Shown piece after piece: positions 8,905-17,455 of a stretch of 64,000 bases of DNA (the stretch's first letter is position 1; each line of letters starts with the position of its first letter). Under the pieces are notes generated by a model that did not search any database, had not been told where the DNA came from, and saw only the letters and a list, made by a program, of their open reading frames with translations. The translations under genes and the position numbers were made by a program. The stretch comes from Pseudomonas syringae (lineage in GTDB: Bacteria > Pseudomonadota > Gammaproteobacteria > Pseudomonadales > Pseudomonadaceae), in contig NZ_WKEQ01000023.1 in the NCBI RefSeq assembly GCF_021605415.1, positions 26,565 to 90,564 on the forward strand, given 5' to 3'.

Positions 8905-8976
8905 CGAGCGCTGACTCATTCCACCACGCAGCTTGCGCTGCGTTCATTTGCAACCTGAGCATCAAGGAGTTACACC

Positions 8977-9243
8977 ATGAAAAAGTTAGCCAATGCCGTA
9001 CTGTCCATGTGCCTTGTGATGGGTGTAGCGAGCGTTTACGCCGCCGACACCATGAGCAACGACAGCATGTCGAAAGACTCGATGTCGAAGGACGCCATGA
9101 AAAAAGACACGATGAAAAAGGACGCCATGAGCAAGGACGCCATGAGCAAGGACACCATGAAGAAAGACGCGATGTCGAAAGACAGCATGAAGAAAGACGC
9201 GATGTCCAAGGATGCGATGAAGAAAGACGAAATGTCTCAGTAA
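8977..9243 (+). CDS. Secreted pentapeptide MXKDX repeat protein
   Basis: An 88-residue protein with a cleavable signal peptide ending near VYAADTM. Almost the whole mature part consists of back-to-back five-residue units of the form M-S/K-K-D-S/A/T, about a dozen copies, rich in Met, Lys and Asp. This is the known MXKDX repeat family, whose function is not established. It follows the cytochrome b/Mo oxidoreductase pair by 72 bases and may share its transcript. A methionine-rich periplasmic repeat could bind metal or act as an oxidation sink. That role is inference. Confidence 0.85.
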   Translation: MKKLANAVLSMCLVMGVASVYAADTMSNDSMSKDSMSKDAMKKDTMKKDAMSKDAMSKDTMKKDAMSKDSMKKDAMSKDAMKKDEMSQ

Positions 9244-9291
9244 GTCTTTCAGTCGCAGTCCTTACGGCCGCCTCAATGGCGGCCTGTCTGG

Positions 9292-10215
9292 TTATGTCCG
9301 CGACAGCGACGGTTTGTGGCATCGTGCATCTACAGTGTTCATTGCCAGCAACGGCAACCCCATCAGTGTCAGCCCGACACCGATGGCCGCACTCAAACTC
9401 AACGGTTCACCGAACTGCAACCCTGCCCAGATCATCGTCACCGGCGGCGTCAGAAACAACGCGCCGCTGATGCGCTGGATGCTGAAGCGTTGCAAACACA
9501 ACCAGTAAAATCCATAGCCGCCAAACGTTGCGAAAATCACCAACCACATCACACCACCGATAAAGCCAGCACTGGTCGGTGGAAGCAATTGTCCTTCCAG
9601 ACTCGCCAACGCGGCAAATACCGGAATGACTGCGCAGACTTGAATGAACAGCCCAGTCGATGCGGACATCGGCGTTCCGGGCCAGCGCTTTTGATACAAC
9701 GTCGCCGCCGCCATGGACAACACGGCCACTATCGGCAGGCTGTAAACCCACACGTCGGCGGTGTTCCATTCGACGCTGGCGCCGCTGGCCACCAACATGC
9801 CGAGCAGGCACAGCGCCAACCCCAACCATTGCCAGCCGCGTGTCCGCTGACCGGGCACGCTTGCCGCTAACACGACAATGGTCAGCGGTAACAGATTGGC
9901 TAACAGCGAGGCAGTACCCGGCGCAACACCCAGTTGAATTGAGGCGGCAATCGGCCCGATATAGCCGCCAATCGCGACCAACCCCAACAATGCCTGATGC
10001 ACGGCATCCCGCCCGCGCAGCTGACGCAAACCCTTCCAGGCAAACGGCAGCAGGACGATTGCCGCAACGATGAAGCGCCAGAGCGAAGCGAGATAAACGC
10101 TGCCCTGATCGGCCACATAGCGGTAACCGATAAAACCGGAACTCCAACTGACGACCATGGCCAGCAGCAAAGCGGCGCTGGAGAAAGTGGAAAGGCGTGC
10201 AAGAGAAACGTTCAT
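9292..10215 (-). CDS. EamA/DMT-family transporter
   Basis: A 307-residue inner-membrane protein with ten predicted helices in two EamA repeats. It is a member of the drug/metabolite transporter superfamily, which usually exports amino acids or metabolites. The ATG at 10215 is chosen over a much longer upstream frame because the hydrophobic EamA start (VSWSSGFIGYRYV) follows directly and AGGTG lies eight bases upstream. It is divergent from the LysR gene at 10315, its likely regulator. The substrate is unknown. Confidence 0.87.
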   Translation of the reverse strand: MNVSLARLSTFSSAALLLAMVVSWSSGFIGYRYVADQGSVYLASLWRFIVAAIVLLPFAWKGLRQLRGRDAVHQALLGLVAIGGYIGPIAASIQLGVAPGTASLLANLLPLTIVVLAASVPGQRTRGWQWLGLALCLLGMLVASGASVEWNTADVWVYSLPIVAVLSMAAATLYQKRWPGTPMSASTGLFIQVCAVIPVFAALASLEGQLLPPTSAGFIGGVMWLVIFATFGGYGFYWLCLQRFSIQRISGALFLTPPVTMIWAGLQFGEPLSLSAAIGVGLTLMGLPLLAMNTVDARCHKPSLSRT

Positions 10216-10314
10216 CGACTGGCACCTGACAGTGGGCTTGAATCGATGGTATGAATGAAGTCGCAATGCATTCAAACGATATGATTCGCACCACTGATGC
10301 AGGATTCCTGAACC

Positions 10315-11184
10315 ATGGCTGAAACCCTCGACATCGAGCTGCTGCGTACTTTTCATGCGATTGTGCGCTTCGGACAATTCCTCGCAGCGGCAAGCTTTCT
10401 GAACAAAAGTCCTTCGGCGGTGAGCTTGCATGTTCGCCGTCTGGAAGCCCTGGCCGGCGGACGCCTGTTTGAGCGTGACAATCAAACCGTGAGCCTCACC
10501 CCACTGGGTCGACGATTTGCGCTGCAAAGCGCTGAACTGCTGCGGCTTCATGATCAGATGCTCGCCGGTTTCGTTACGCCGATGGCCAGTGGGCGCGTCA
10601 GGCTGGGCATTTCCGAGGAATACGCTGGCGCGATCCTCGGTTGCACGCTGCCCCATCTGGCAGCGGATTTTCCTCACATCGAACTGGAAGTGGAAACCGG
10701 TGCCAGCGGCCGCTTGAACAGTCGCCTCGAACGCGGTCAGCTGGACTTGGCCCTGCTCGTGGAACCGATTGACGGGCCAGCGGCGCAGTTACGCTGTGTC
10801 AGGACATTCGGCCTGACCCAACCGGTCTGGGTCGCCGCGCATGACTATGCTCAGGATCTCGGCAAACCGGTGCCGCTGGCATTGCATGGCAAGGGCTGCC
10901 CGTATCGCAGCGTGGCGGTTGATGCGTTGAGTCAGCGAGGGCGGCGCTGGCGCGCGGTGATCATGAGCGCTGGCGTCACCGCACTGGAAACCGCGATTCT
11001 GGCGGGCCTGGCCATCGGCATTGTTGATCGTGCTCAGGTGCGTCCCGGGATGAGGATGTTGACTATTGCCGAGGGATTTCCCGAATTGCCCGTGCATGAA
11101 CTGCGACTGATGCGCGCGCCGGGCGAATTGAGCGAAGCGGGGGAGGTGCTGGTGGGATTGATCGGACATGGTTTTGAGCTTTAA
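10315..11184 (+). CDS. LysR family transcriptional regulator
   Basis: A 289-residue regulator with an N-terminal winged helix-turn-helix (AAASFLNKSPSAVSLHVRRLEAL at about residues 23-45) and a C-terminal substrate-binding domain. The 99-base divergent gap to the EamA gene is the expected position for a LysR operator, and it probably controls that transporter. The hairpin at 11291-11320 lies downstream. The effector is unknown. Confidence 0.9.
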   Translation: MAETLDIELLRTFHAIVRFGQFLAAASFLNKSPSAVSLHVRRLEALAGGRLFERDNQTVSLTPLGRRFALQSAELLRLHDQMLAGFVTPMASGRVRLGISEEYAGAILGCTLPHLAADFPHIELEVETGASGRLNSRLERGQLDLALLVEPIDGPAAQLRCVRTFGLTQPVWVAAHDYAQDLGKPVPLALHGKGCPYRSVAVDALSQRGRRWRAVIMSAGVTALETAILAGLAIGIVDRAQVRPGMRMLTIAEGFPELPVHELRLMRAPGELSEAGEVLVGLIGHGFEL

Positions 11185-11290
11185 CAAGCCGATCACAGAC
11201 AAAACACGCCGCCGACAGGCGCCAGACCTGCGTGCGCGACGCCGACCAATTCGGTTGGGATTAAAAATAGTCCTCGTCGGACCTTCAAGC

Positions 11291-11322
11291 AAAACGGGCG
11301 CCTTTCAGCGCCCGTGTTTATT
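11291..11322. terminator. Intrinsic terminator
   Basis: ACGGGCGC (11294-11301) and GCGCCCGT (11308-11315) form an 8-bp stem with a 6-base loop, an A run before and TTTATT after. It sits between the convergent LysR and CigR-like genes and can serve both. Confidence 0.8.
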
Positions 11323-11336
11323 CGTCAGTTCACGCA

Positions 11337-11792
11337 TCAATCAAAAGCTCCGTTGAGAACCTCGTAGATCAGCCCTGTTGCCAGTGCGACGAGTATCAAA
11401 TCCGTGCCTGCTTGCTGCCATTCATATCCATCGTAGTGGGGCAGTCTGCCGATCAGTCGGCCATCGAGTTTCTTCGCGATACCTGGCGGCAGCGGCTTGC
11501 CGCGCGCCAGGTTTTTCTGGATGCCGGGCGGAAGTGAAGCGCCACCGCTCCAATAGTCTCTGGAATCGCCAATGATCCCAAGGACGCTGCCCCGATTGAC
11601 TGTGGGGCCATGATCCCGGTTTTCGCCGCCGGCGCTTTTGCCTTTGGCACCTTGGCCGCCCTGATTACCTTGCGAGTGATTTTTGCCGTTACCTTGGCCT
11701 TTTCCATTCCCTGGGTCGGCCATCGCATTGGCCGATCCCACAACCAGAGCAAGGCAGGTAATTGCTGACATCATCAAGCGTGTTTTGGACAT
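11337..11792 (-). CDS. CigR-like (anti-virulence regulator family) secreted protein
   Basis: A 151-residue protein with a signal peptide (cleavage near ANAMA), a low-complexity Gly/Asn/Gln/Lys segment (about residues 27-62) and a conserved C-terminal part. That part has LPPGI repeated twice, then GRLIGRLPHYDGYEW and a final hydrophobic helix. This matches the CigR family, named after a Salmonella inner-membrane protein, and is common in Pseudomonas without any virulence role. AAGGA nine bases before ATG 11792 decides the start over a longer frame. The C-terminal helix suggests inner-membrane anchoring. Confidence 0.8.
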   Translation of the reverse strand: MSKTRLMMSAITCLALVVGSANAMADPGNGKGQGNGKNHSQGNQGGQGAKGKSAGGENRDHGPTVNRGSVLGIIGDSRDYWSGGASLPPGIQKNLARGKPLPPGIAKKLDGRLIGRLPHYDGYEWQQAGTDLILVALATGLIYEVLNGAFD

Positions 11793-11886
11793 GATCCGTT
11801 CCTTCAGACTGGATGAATAGCTTTGGAAAGAATAGACGTTCCTGGCACGAATGAATTCGATAGGCGAATTCACTCTTTCACCGGAA

Positions 11887-13098
11887 TCAGCAACCGCTCA
11901 GCGCCGGCTGCGTGCGCTCGCCCGCGAAGAAAAACGGCCGCAAACGCACGCCCACGCTGTTGCCAATAAACGCCGCGACCAGCCATAACCAGCCATGCAG
12001 GCTGCCCGACGCGATACCACTGAAATATGCGCCGATGTTGCAGCCGTACGCCAGACGCGATCCATAACCGAGAAGCAGGCCACCGATCACTGCCGCGACC
12101 AGCGAGCGCGCGGGGATATTCAGGTTGGGGGCGAAGCGTCCAGCCAGGCCCGCAGCAAGCAGCGCACCGAGGATGATGCCGATGTCCATCACGCTGGTGA
12201 TGTCTTCCCACACCGGCGCCGCCAAGGCTTTTGCATTGGCAGGCATCTGCCAGAACGCCCAGCTGCCGACATCGACACCCAGGCCGCTAGCCGTTTTCGC
12301 GCCCCACAAGGCGAAGGCCGACGTGATGCCCCATGGCCGTCCGGCCAATGCCAGCGTGGCGTAATTGAGCAACGCCAAACCGATCGCGCCCCACACCAGC
12401 GGCCATGGCCCGCGCAGGAAGCGACGCAGGCCTTTGTGTTCACTCTTCACGCCTTCTTCAAGCTGTCCATGACGCGACTTTTCCATTCGCACACTGACCG
12501 CCGCAATGATCGCGAATACCGTCAGGCTCAGGATCAGCGCCGGCACCACACCGAAGCTTTTGACGATAGACGTCGCCGGAAACGACGGCAGCGAAAACCA
12601 CCAGTCAACGTGATGAGTGGCGATCAGCGAACCGCAAATAAAGAACAACAGCGTCACCAGCATGCGCGAATTGCCGCCGCCGACGGTGAACAGCGTGCCA
12701 GATGCACAGCCGCCACCCAGCTGCATGCCGATGCCGAAAATGAACGCACCGAAAACCACTGAAATCCCGGCCGGCGCTACCAGCCCGACCACCGGTTGAC
12801 CGAACAATGTGCCCGCACCGAGCGCCGGGAAGAACAGCACCACGGCCAGCGCAAGCATCACCATTTGGGCCCGCAAGCCGGCGCCGCGCCGTTCATTGAT
12901 AAACACCCGCCAGGCTGAAGTGAAACCGAAGGCGGCGTGATACAGCGTCAAGCCCAGCGCTGCACCGAGGATCAGCAACAGCACTTGGCGCGATCCGACA
13001 CTGTTTTGCAGAAACGCAGCGCCCGCCAACAGCAGGACAAAAGCCACCAGCGGCGCGAGGGGACTGCGCGCGGGTGTCAGGGAAAGGGAACGGCTCAT
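11887..13098 (-). CDS. YeeE/YedE family (TsuA-like) sulfur-compound transporter
   Basis: A 403-residue polytopic membrane protein with a duplicated YeeE/YedE architecture. Both halves carry the family's conserved cysteine motif: GGGCASGTLF in the first half and YGCNIGAYFSG in the second. In TsuA these cysteines relay thiosulfate across the inner membrane, so uptake of thiosulfate or a related sulfur compound is likely here. No sulfurtransferase (TusA/YeeD) gene is adjacent. It is divergent from the small gene at 13384 across a 285-base gap. Confidence 0.87.
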   Translation of the reverse strand: MSRSLSLTPARSPLAPLVAFVLLLAGAAFLQNSVGSRQVLLLILGAALGLTLYHAAFGFTSAWRVFINERRGAGLRAQMVMLALAVVLFFPALGAGTLFGQPVVGLVAPAGISVVFGAFIFGIGMQLGGGCASGTLFTVGGGNSRMLVTLLFFICGSLIATHHVDWWFSLPSFPATSIVKSFGVVPALILSLTVFAIIAAVSVRMEKSRHGQLEEGVKSEHKGLRRFLRGPWPLVWGAIGLALLNYATLALAGRPWGITSAFALWGAKTASGLGVDVGSWAFWQMPANAKALAAPVWEDITSVMDIGIILGALLAAGLAGRFAPNLNIPARSLVAAVIGGLLLGYGSRLAYGCNIGAYFSGIASGSLHGWLWLVAAFIGNSVGVRLRPFFFAGERTQPALSGC

Positions 13099-13383
13099 GA
13101 AAAATCCAGGTTCGTTTGATGTTGATTGAATGAGGCGCGGCTAGGCCAATGCCGGGGACGACGGGTGATTTTACGTCATCGTTCACCGGGTGAAAGCGGT
13201 TATTCGCCACGCAAACTCTGTTCAAGCCGAAACGATGCGAAAACCGGCACGCTGGGGTCTTATGGTGTTGTATTTTTGCGTAAATCGCTGTGGCGTGAAG
13301 CGGATGGTTGCACCAGTTGAACTATAAATTGACTGCTAGGTCAGGATATTCAGCTGTTCGGCTTCCAACATGAGGATTTTTCA

Positions 13384-13623
13384 ATGCGTAACTACACACT
13401 TCACTACCTGTTCAATGGCCAACCCCGCTCGCATACTTTTGAACTTGAACAGCCTGATTTGACCGTTCACGATGCCGCCATGCATCTGCTTCAGCTGCAT
13501 ATCGGCGATGGTGAGAACAGCCTGTTAATGCCCAATGCCGAGGCGACGCCCACGGAGATACTGGCGCAGGCCGAGGTGGTGGGCCTGTCGGCTATCAGGA
13601 TTGTCGATCAGCTCGATCAATGA
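13384..13623 (+). CDS. Conserved small hypothetical protein
   Basis: A 79-residue soluble acidic protein with no signal peptide or membrane segment. It begins MRNYTLHYLFNG and has a beta-strand-rich first half and a helix in the middle (DAAMHLLQLHI). GAGG about nine bases before ATG and a downstream hairpin support it as a real gene. I do not recognise the family. It ends 80 bases before the 3' end of the azomycin-like operon, on the opposite strand, and shows no functional link to it. Confidence 0.7.
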   Translation: MRNYTLHYLFNGQPRSHTFELEQPDLTVHDAAMHLLQLHIGDGENSLLMPNAEATPTEILAQAEVVGLSAIRIVDQLDQ

Positions 13624-13653
13624 CAGGCTCGGGAACCGTTATCCAATGTACAA

Positions 13654-13681
13654 CGCCGCAAAAACTTAACGTTTTGCGGCG
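13654..13681. terminator. Bidirectional intrinsic terminator
   Basis: CGCCGCAAAA (13654-13663) and TTTTGCGGCG (13672-13681) form a perfect 10-bp stem between the convergent 79-residue gene and the last gene of the roh-like operon. Confidence 0.75.
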
Positions 13682-13702
13682 CGATCGGACCTCTTTGAAT
13701 AT

Positions 13703-13954
13703 TCAAGGGGCGTCTTGGGTGATTCGTTTGATATCCAGGCGACCACAAGGAGGGCCGCTCAATTGCTCGCCCGTCTCCAGGCTGAATACCGAAAAATGCA
13801 GAGGACAAGTAATGCTTTTCCGCTGCTCATTGATCACCCCGTGAACCAGCCAACCCGCGCGGTGCGGACAGGTATGCGGTACCAGGTATTGCTGGTTATC
13901 GACGACAACCGTGAAGGTGCCGGGGCGATGAAACTCTTCAGATAGCTCGTTCAA
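13703..13954 (-). CDS. rohT: RohT-like Rieske [2Fe-2S] protein
   Basis: An 83-residue stand-alone Rieske protein. The two cluster-binding motifs are C29-P-H31 (CPHRAGWL) and C50-P-L-H53 (CPLHFSVF), with the typical spacing, and GPPCGRL near the end. It overlaps the preceding oxygenase gene by 17 bases, so its translation is coupled. The likely role is to supply electrons to the diiron N-oxygenase RohS. It is shorter than dioxygenase ferredoxins but has the full Rieske core. The assignment rests on the operon context and the motif pair. Confidence 0.85.
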   Translation of the reverse strand: MNELSEEFHRPGTFTVVVDNQQYLVPHTCPHRAGWLVHGVINEQRKSITCPLHFSVFSLETGEQLSGPPCGRLDIKRITQDAP

Positions 13955-14795
13955 CAGCTCGCTCCTTGTCGAAGTGCGTCAGGCGTCGGGCCTTGTCAAC
14001 GGCGCCGTCAAAGGCTGCATTAGTGATCTCACGCCCCATACAGATTCCGCGCCAGGCTTTGGCCGTGTCCAGGTCGCCGGTGGCATCCATCGCCTTGAGC
14101 AATCGCTGCCCTTCGATGGCATGAAACACGTCAATGTGGACGTGCTCGGAGTAGTACGCGTGAGCCTTGATCTGCAAACGATCACAGATCGCGGTGTAAC
14201 ACTCGAAGAAAAACGGTACGACCGTTTCGAAGTACGTAATCACGCCGGCAAAGTAGGAAGGGTCGTCCGCCCGCATCGTCAGCCAGCAAAACATGTTGGG
14301 GAAGGAAAACCCGGCGCTTGAGTTGGCATCGATGTAAAACGCCAGATCGGTCGGCATCTCGAGTTCTTTGAGCAAGTCGATGTACAGGGTGGTGTGCGAG
14401 CGCTTGAGATTCCCGGATCCGAACTCGTCGATCATCATCCGCAACATTGGCATTTGCGCGGCCAGGCTGAGTCTTGGCATGAGGTGGTAGAACACCTGCG
14501 CTTCGGTCAGCCCGTCGAGCGCAAATTCCTGAACCAGGATTTTGAACTCGTCGCGTGTCATATTTTCGGCGACGTACATCGCGCTGGGCGGCACCTCGCT
14601 GCGATCCAGCTCAACCAGGTCAGCCAATCGTTGACGCAACTCGGCAAGATTGCCAGGCCCATCGGCGGTCAACGTCTTGGCGATGGTCGATTCGATCCAG
14701 TCCCGTTCAAACTTCGCCACCCGGTGATTCAGAGGTTGCAGCTGCTGAATGCAGGCGCGATTGGCCAAGAACAATTCCCTCTGCAAATCGCTCAT
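13938..14795 (-). CDS. rohS: RohS-like haem-oxygenase-like diiron N-oxygenase (azomycin synthase)
   Basis: A 285-residue all-helical protein of the iron-containing haem-oxygenase-like diiron oxidase (HDO) group. Candidate metal ligands follow the HDO pattern: E98 and E124, H134 in RSHTTLY, E190 in YFETVVP, and H220/D222/H225 in HVHIDVFHA. In the published azomycin route RohS oxidises the amino group of 2-aminoimidazole to a nitro group. The start overlaps the preceding stop as ATGA, and the 3' end overlaps the Rieske gene. The neighbouring four genes match the rest of the pathway, which makes this assignment much stronger than sequence alone. Confidence 0.85.
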   Translation of the reverse strand: MSDLQRELFLANRACIQQLQPLNHRVAKFERDWIESTIAKTLTADGPGNLAELRQRLADLVELDRSEVPPSAMYVAENMTRDEFKILVQEFALDGLTEAQVFYHLMPRLSLAAQMPMLRMMIDEFGSGNLKRSHTTLYIDLLKELEMPTDLAFYIDANSSAGFSFPNMFCWLTMRADDPSYFAGVITYFETVVPFFFECYTAICDRLQIKAHAYYSEHVHIDVFHAIEGQRLLKAMDATGDLDTAKAWRGICMGREITNAAFDGAVDKARRLTHFDKERAVERAI

Positions 14796-15595
14796 CGCTG
14801 CGTCTCCTTTTCAGGGAATACCCGGTCTGTGGTGATGACACCGCGGGCCTTGAGCTCCTTTTTGACCTGCGCGTACCAATCGTCGGCGCCCAGGTCAAAG
14901 TAACCGTTAAGCGTTTCGATGAGGTTGGCCACGGACTGCTGGCGTGCGGGTATCGCCAGGCGGCAAAGCCCGGGCTCAAGATTGGCCAGCGACACGACAT
15001 TACCGTCGGTTTCCAGCTCTCGCGCCAGATCCATTTCCCACCCTGCAAAGTACGCCACGCCCTCCTTGCGCAACTGCTCGATTTGCGGCTGTGTGCGGGG
15101 CAGGGAAGGGGAGTCCTTGAGGCCTTTGACGCGGGGCAACCGAGCGATTGCCAACAACGTATCGAAGGTTTTTTCGTTACCGGACAACGCCGATTCGTTG
15201 TAGACGTAGATATCCAGATCGGTCGCGTCGTGAATTGTTTGGTAGTGGTCGAATATGTCCTCCTGGCGCGTTCCCGGGATAAACGGAGAGGTGAACATCA
15301 CGCCGTGGGCGCCCATTTTTTGTGCCAGCAAAGCGTGTTCGAGCACTTCAGCTGTCGTCGTTCGTTCGATGCCGGCGATCACCTTTTTGCCCTGCGCGTT
15401 AGCGAGGGTAAGTTGCAGCATGCGCCGCCAGTTGTCTGCATCCAGGCGCCAGCCTTCGCCCGATGTGAGGCAGGGAATATAGCCATCGGCGAAAGGCTGA
15501 GAGCAATGCAATAACCGGCGCACGCTCGATTCACATATACGCGACTGATCATCGAGAGGGGAGATCAGCGGAATAAAGATCTGCTTACCAGACAT
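14792..15595 (-). CDS. rohR: RohR-like DapA-family aldolase (4-hydroxy-2-ketoarginine retro-aldolase)
   Basis: A 267-residue TIM-barrel protein of the dihydrodipicolinate synthase/N-acetylneuraminate lyase family. K160 in VKGLKDS is the expected Schiff-base lysine and YVYNES (about 130-135) holds the active-site tyrosine. In azomycin biosynthesis RohR splits 4-hydroxy-2-ketoarginine into guanidinoacetaldehyde and pyruvate. It overlaps the upstream gene by 11 bases and the downstream gene by 4, within a fully coupled operon. A lysine-biosynthesis role is unlikely, because the protein sits among N-oxygenase and arginine-oxidase genes. Confidence 0.83.
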   Translation of the reverse strand: MSGKQIFIPLISPLDDQSRICESSVRRLLHCSQPFADGYIPCLTSGEGWRLDADNWRRMLQLTLANAQGKKVIAGIERTTTAEVLEHALLAQKMGAHGVMFTSPFIPGTRQEDIFDHYQTIHDATDLDIYVYNESALSGNEKTFDTLLAIARLPRVKGLKDSPSLPRTQPQIEQLRKEGVAYFAGWEMDLARELETDGNVVSLANLEPGLCRLAIPARQQSVANLIETLNGYFDLGADDWYAQVKKELKARGVITTDRVFPEKETQR

Positions 15596-16103
15596 GGTGG
15601 AAATCCTCTTGCTCGATCAGCATTTCGCGAGACTGCTCAAACAGACGCTGCAGGTTTTCGGGAAAGGCAGGCCCGGATGTCGAACGGGGAAACGGCTGCA
15701 AAAATGGCTTCAGTGCGTCCAGTTCAAGCAACTGTTCGTCGTGAGTGAAAAACGGCTGTTTGTGTTCGATCACCTGAGCGATGAGCAAGCGCTTTTCGAC
15801 ACTCAAATGCTGCCAGTCGGACGCCTGGCTGGCGCGCTTCAACACTTGATCGCTGTAGCCTTGGCGTTGAATGTCCATTTCCGAATGGAGGACGTCCATG
15901 AACGGATAATAGGCATCTTGCAGGTGGCGGCTTTTCTTCCAGATGATTGCATCGCAGATACCGATCTGGTCGAAACTCATCAGCACCTGGCGCTGGTAAA
16001 AGTTGTTGAAAAAACCCAGTGACCGGGCGCGCAGATCGGGATCGCCATGATGCATGCCCATGAAAACAGTGGCATCGATGAGCGGCAGGAGGGCATCAAC
16101 CAT
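15585..16103 (-). CDS. rohQ: RohQ-like protein (putative 2-aminoimidazole-forming cyclase, DUF6190-like)
   Basis: A 172-residue protein with no signal peptide. The N-terminus MVDALLPLIDATVFMGMHH, with Asp at about residue 10 after a hydrophobic strand, resembles a PIN-like nuclease fold, and I associate it with the DUF6190 family. By position it matches RohQ, which helps close guanidinoacetaldehyde to 2-aminoimidazole. The ATG at 16103 is used because GGAG lies upstream and the start overlaps the rohP stop by 8 bases; a longer frame exists but has no such support. The fold and mechanism are uncertain. Confidence 0.75.
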   Translation of the reverse strand: MVDALLPLIDATVFMGMHHGDPDLRARSLGFFNNFYQRQVLMSFDQIGICDAIIWKKSRHLQDAYYPFMDVLHSEMDIQRQGYSDQVLKRASQASDWQHLSVEKRLLIAQVIEHKQPFFTHDEQLLELDALKPFLQPFPRSTSGPAFPENLQRLFEQSREMLIEQEDFHHVW

Positions 16104-17274
16104 GATAGTTCTCCAGTGCCAGGGCAATGGTTTGGACTGCGAGCTGGAACTCTTCAGGTTTGCGTGCCAAGGCCAGGCGAATGTATTTCTGCCCTGCCTG
16201 TGGATTGCTCCAGTAGAAGTATTTGCCGGGCAAAACGTAAACGTCATAGCGCGTCAGATACTCTTGAAGATGATCGGCCGAGATGTCATCGCGCAGGATC
16301 TCGAACCAGGCCACACTGGTTTCGACCTTAGGCTCCAGATAGTGCAAGAAGCTTCCCTGCAAATGACGCCGGGCGAACTTGCGATTGACATCAAGCACGC
16401 TACGAACCGACTCGAAGTCGTCGTCGCGACTGTCGTTGATGTATTGCGTCACGACATTGAGGATGAACGGTGAGACGTTCAGCAGAACACTGGTCACCAG
16501 GCTGTAGACGTCTGCGTTGATGTCTTCGCTGGACATGATCGTGGCGCACTTGGTGTCTTGCAGCGGCCACGTCTTGCCGGTGTCCTCCATGATGATGTAC
16601 TGCGTGCCGATGTCATCAAGAATCCCATAGGCGTCAAACCGGCTGCCGCCGGCAGTCTTGATGAACGCGGCGAAGCAGAAATCCAGAATGAGCAGCTTGC
16701 CGTGATCCTTGCAGTAACGCGCCACCTCCACGAAGGTGTCCGCGCCCACGGCGAACATGCTTGAGCCGGTCGGGTTGTTAGGGTCGACGAGGAAAATCGC
16801 ATCGACATCTGCCGCTGCAGTGCGCAGGTTCGCGTAGACCTCTTTCGATGAGCTGAACAGCGCTTCGTCGAGCGGCGTCAGCGGGACTTCCATGTGTTTG
16901 AGCAAGTCATGCAAGTTATCAAAGCACGGTTCAATCAGGCCTACGCGCATATTGCGTTTGCGCAAATAGGTGGCGGTGATATGCATGGCAATCGACGCCG
17001 CGTACACCAGATAGATTTCATCGTGGCGCTGGAGTGCATGATGCTGCCCGTGAAACGTAAAAAAAGCATGAATGAATTCTTGCTCGCTCTGATATTGGCT
17101 TTGCCCTTGAGCGCGGTACCAGAGTTCCGGAAGGCGATTCACGATCAACCTTTGGGTGACACTTTGATCCTGGTGTGTATGGGCATCTGCAAGATTGAAA
17201 CGGGTTTTCAAGGCAGATATTTCGTGTTGGGTGATATCTTGCTTGGTTTGCAGGCGGCTACTTACGGCACTCAT
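16096..17274 (-). CDS. rohP: RohP-like PLP-dependent L-arginine oxidase/hydroxylase
   Basis: A 392-residue fold-type I PLP enzyme that looks like an aminotransferase. DPNNPTG lies at 164-170, the PLP-binding Asp is in LLILDFCFA at about 198, and K234 in EDTGKTWP is the likely internal aldimine lysine. The EDTGKTWP context is that of the MppP/RohP branch, which uses O2 to convert L-arginine to 4-hydroxy-2-ketoarginine instead of transaminating. It is the first gene of the operon, with AGGA nine bases before ATG. A lux-box-like palindrome lies about 113 bases upstream, so expression is probably quorum-dependent. Confidence 0.87.
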   Translation of the reverse strand: MSAVSSRLQTKQDITQHEISALKTRFNLADAHTHQDQSVTQRLIVNRLPELWYRAQGQSQYQSEQEFIHAFFTFHGQHHALQRHDEIYLVYAASIAMHITATYLRKRNMRVGLIEPCFDNLHDLLKHMEVPLTPLDEALFSSSKEVYANLRTAAADVDAIFLVDPNNPTGSSMFAVGADTFVEVARYCKDHGKLLILDFCFAAFIKTAGGSRFDAYGILDDIGTQYIIMEDTGKTWPLQDTKCATIMSSEDINADVYSLVTSVLLNVSPFILNVVTQYINDSRDDDFESVRSVLDVNRKFARRHLQGSFLHYLEPKVETSVAWFEILRDDISADHLQEYLTRYDVYVLPGKYFYWSNPQAGQKYIRLALARKPEEFQLAVQTIALALENYHG

Positions 17275-17377
17275 TTTATTATTCCTGGTTGAGTTGATTA
17301 GTCATCAGTCCGTTCTTAAGCAATCAGGCAGTTGGGCTTGGAACGCTTGTATGGTTATTGCTTCGGATTCGCTCTGC

Positions 17378-17397
17378 AACTGTACTTAAGTGCAAAA
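17378..17397. promoter_or_regulatory. lux-box-like element upstream of the roh-like operon
   Basis: The site contains AACTGTACTTAAGTGCA, an imperfect palindrome centred about 113 bases upstream of the rohP-like start. The same 17 bases occur inverted at 17459-17475. It has the form of a LuxR-type binding site in a region flanked by luxI- and luxR-like genes. Confidence 0.7.
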
Positions 17398-17455
17398 TTA
17401 GTTAATGTTTTATGAATGATGGTCGAGTAATGGGGCGATCGTTAAGTTTTCATCC

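Noticed and set aside
13938..14795. Haem oxygenase or thiaminase-type TenA enzyme
   Set aside because: The ligand pattern with several acidic residues and the HVHIDVFHA motif fits diiron HDO enzymes, and the Rieske partner supports an oxygenase.
14792..15595. Lysine-biosynthesis dihydrodipicolinate synthase (dapA)
   Set aside because: The fold matches, but the gene is embedded by overlaps in the arginine-oxidase/N-oxygenase operon, which fits the retro-aldolase role.
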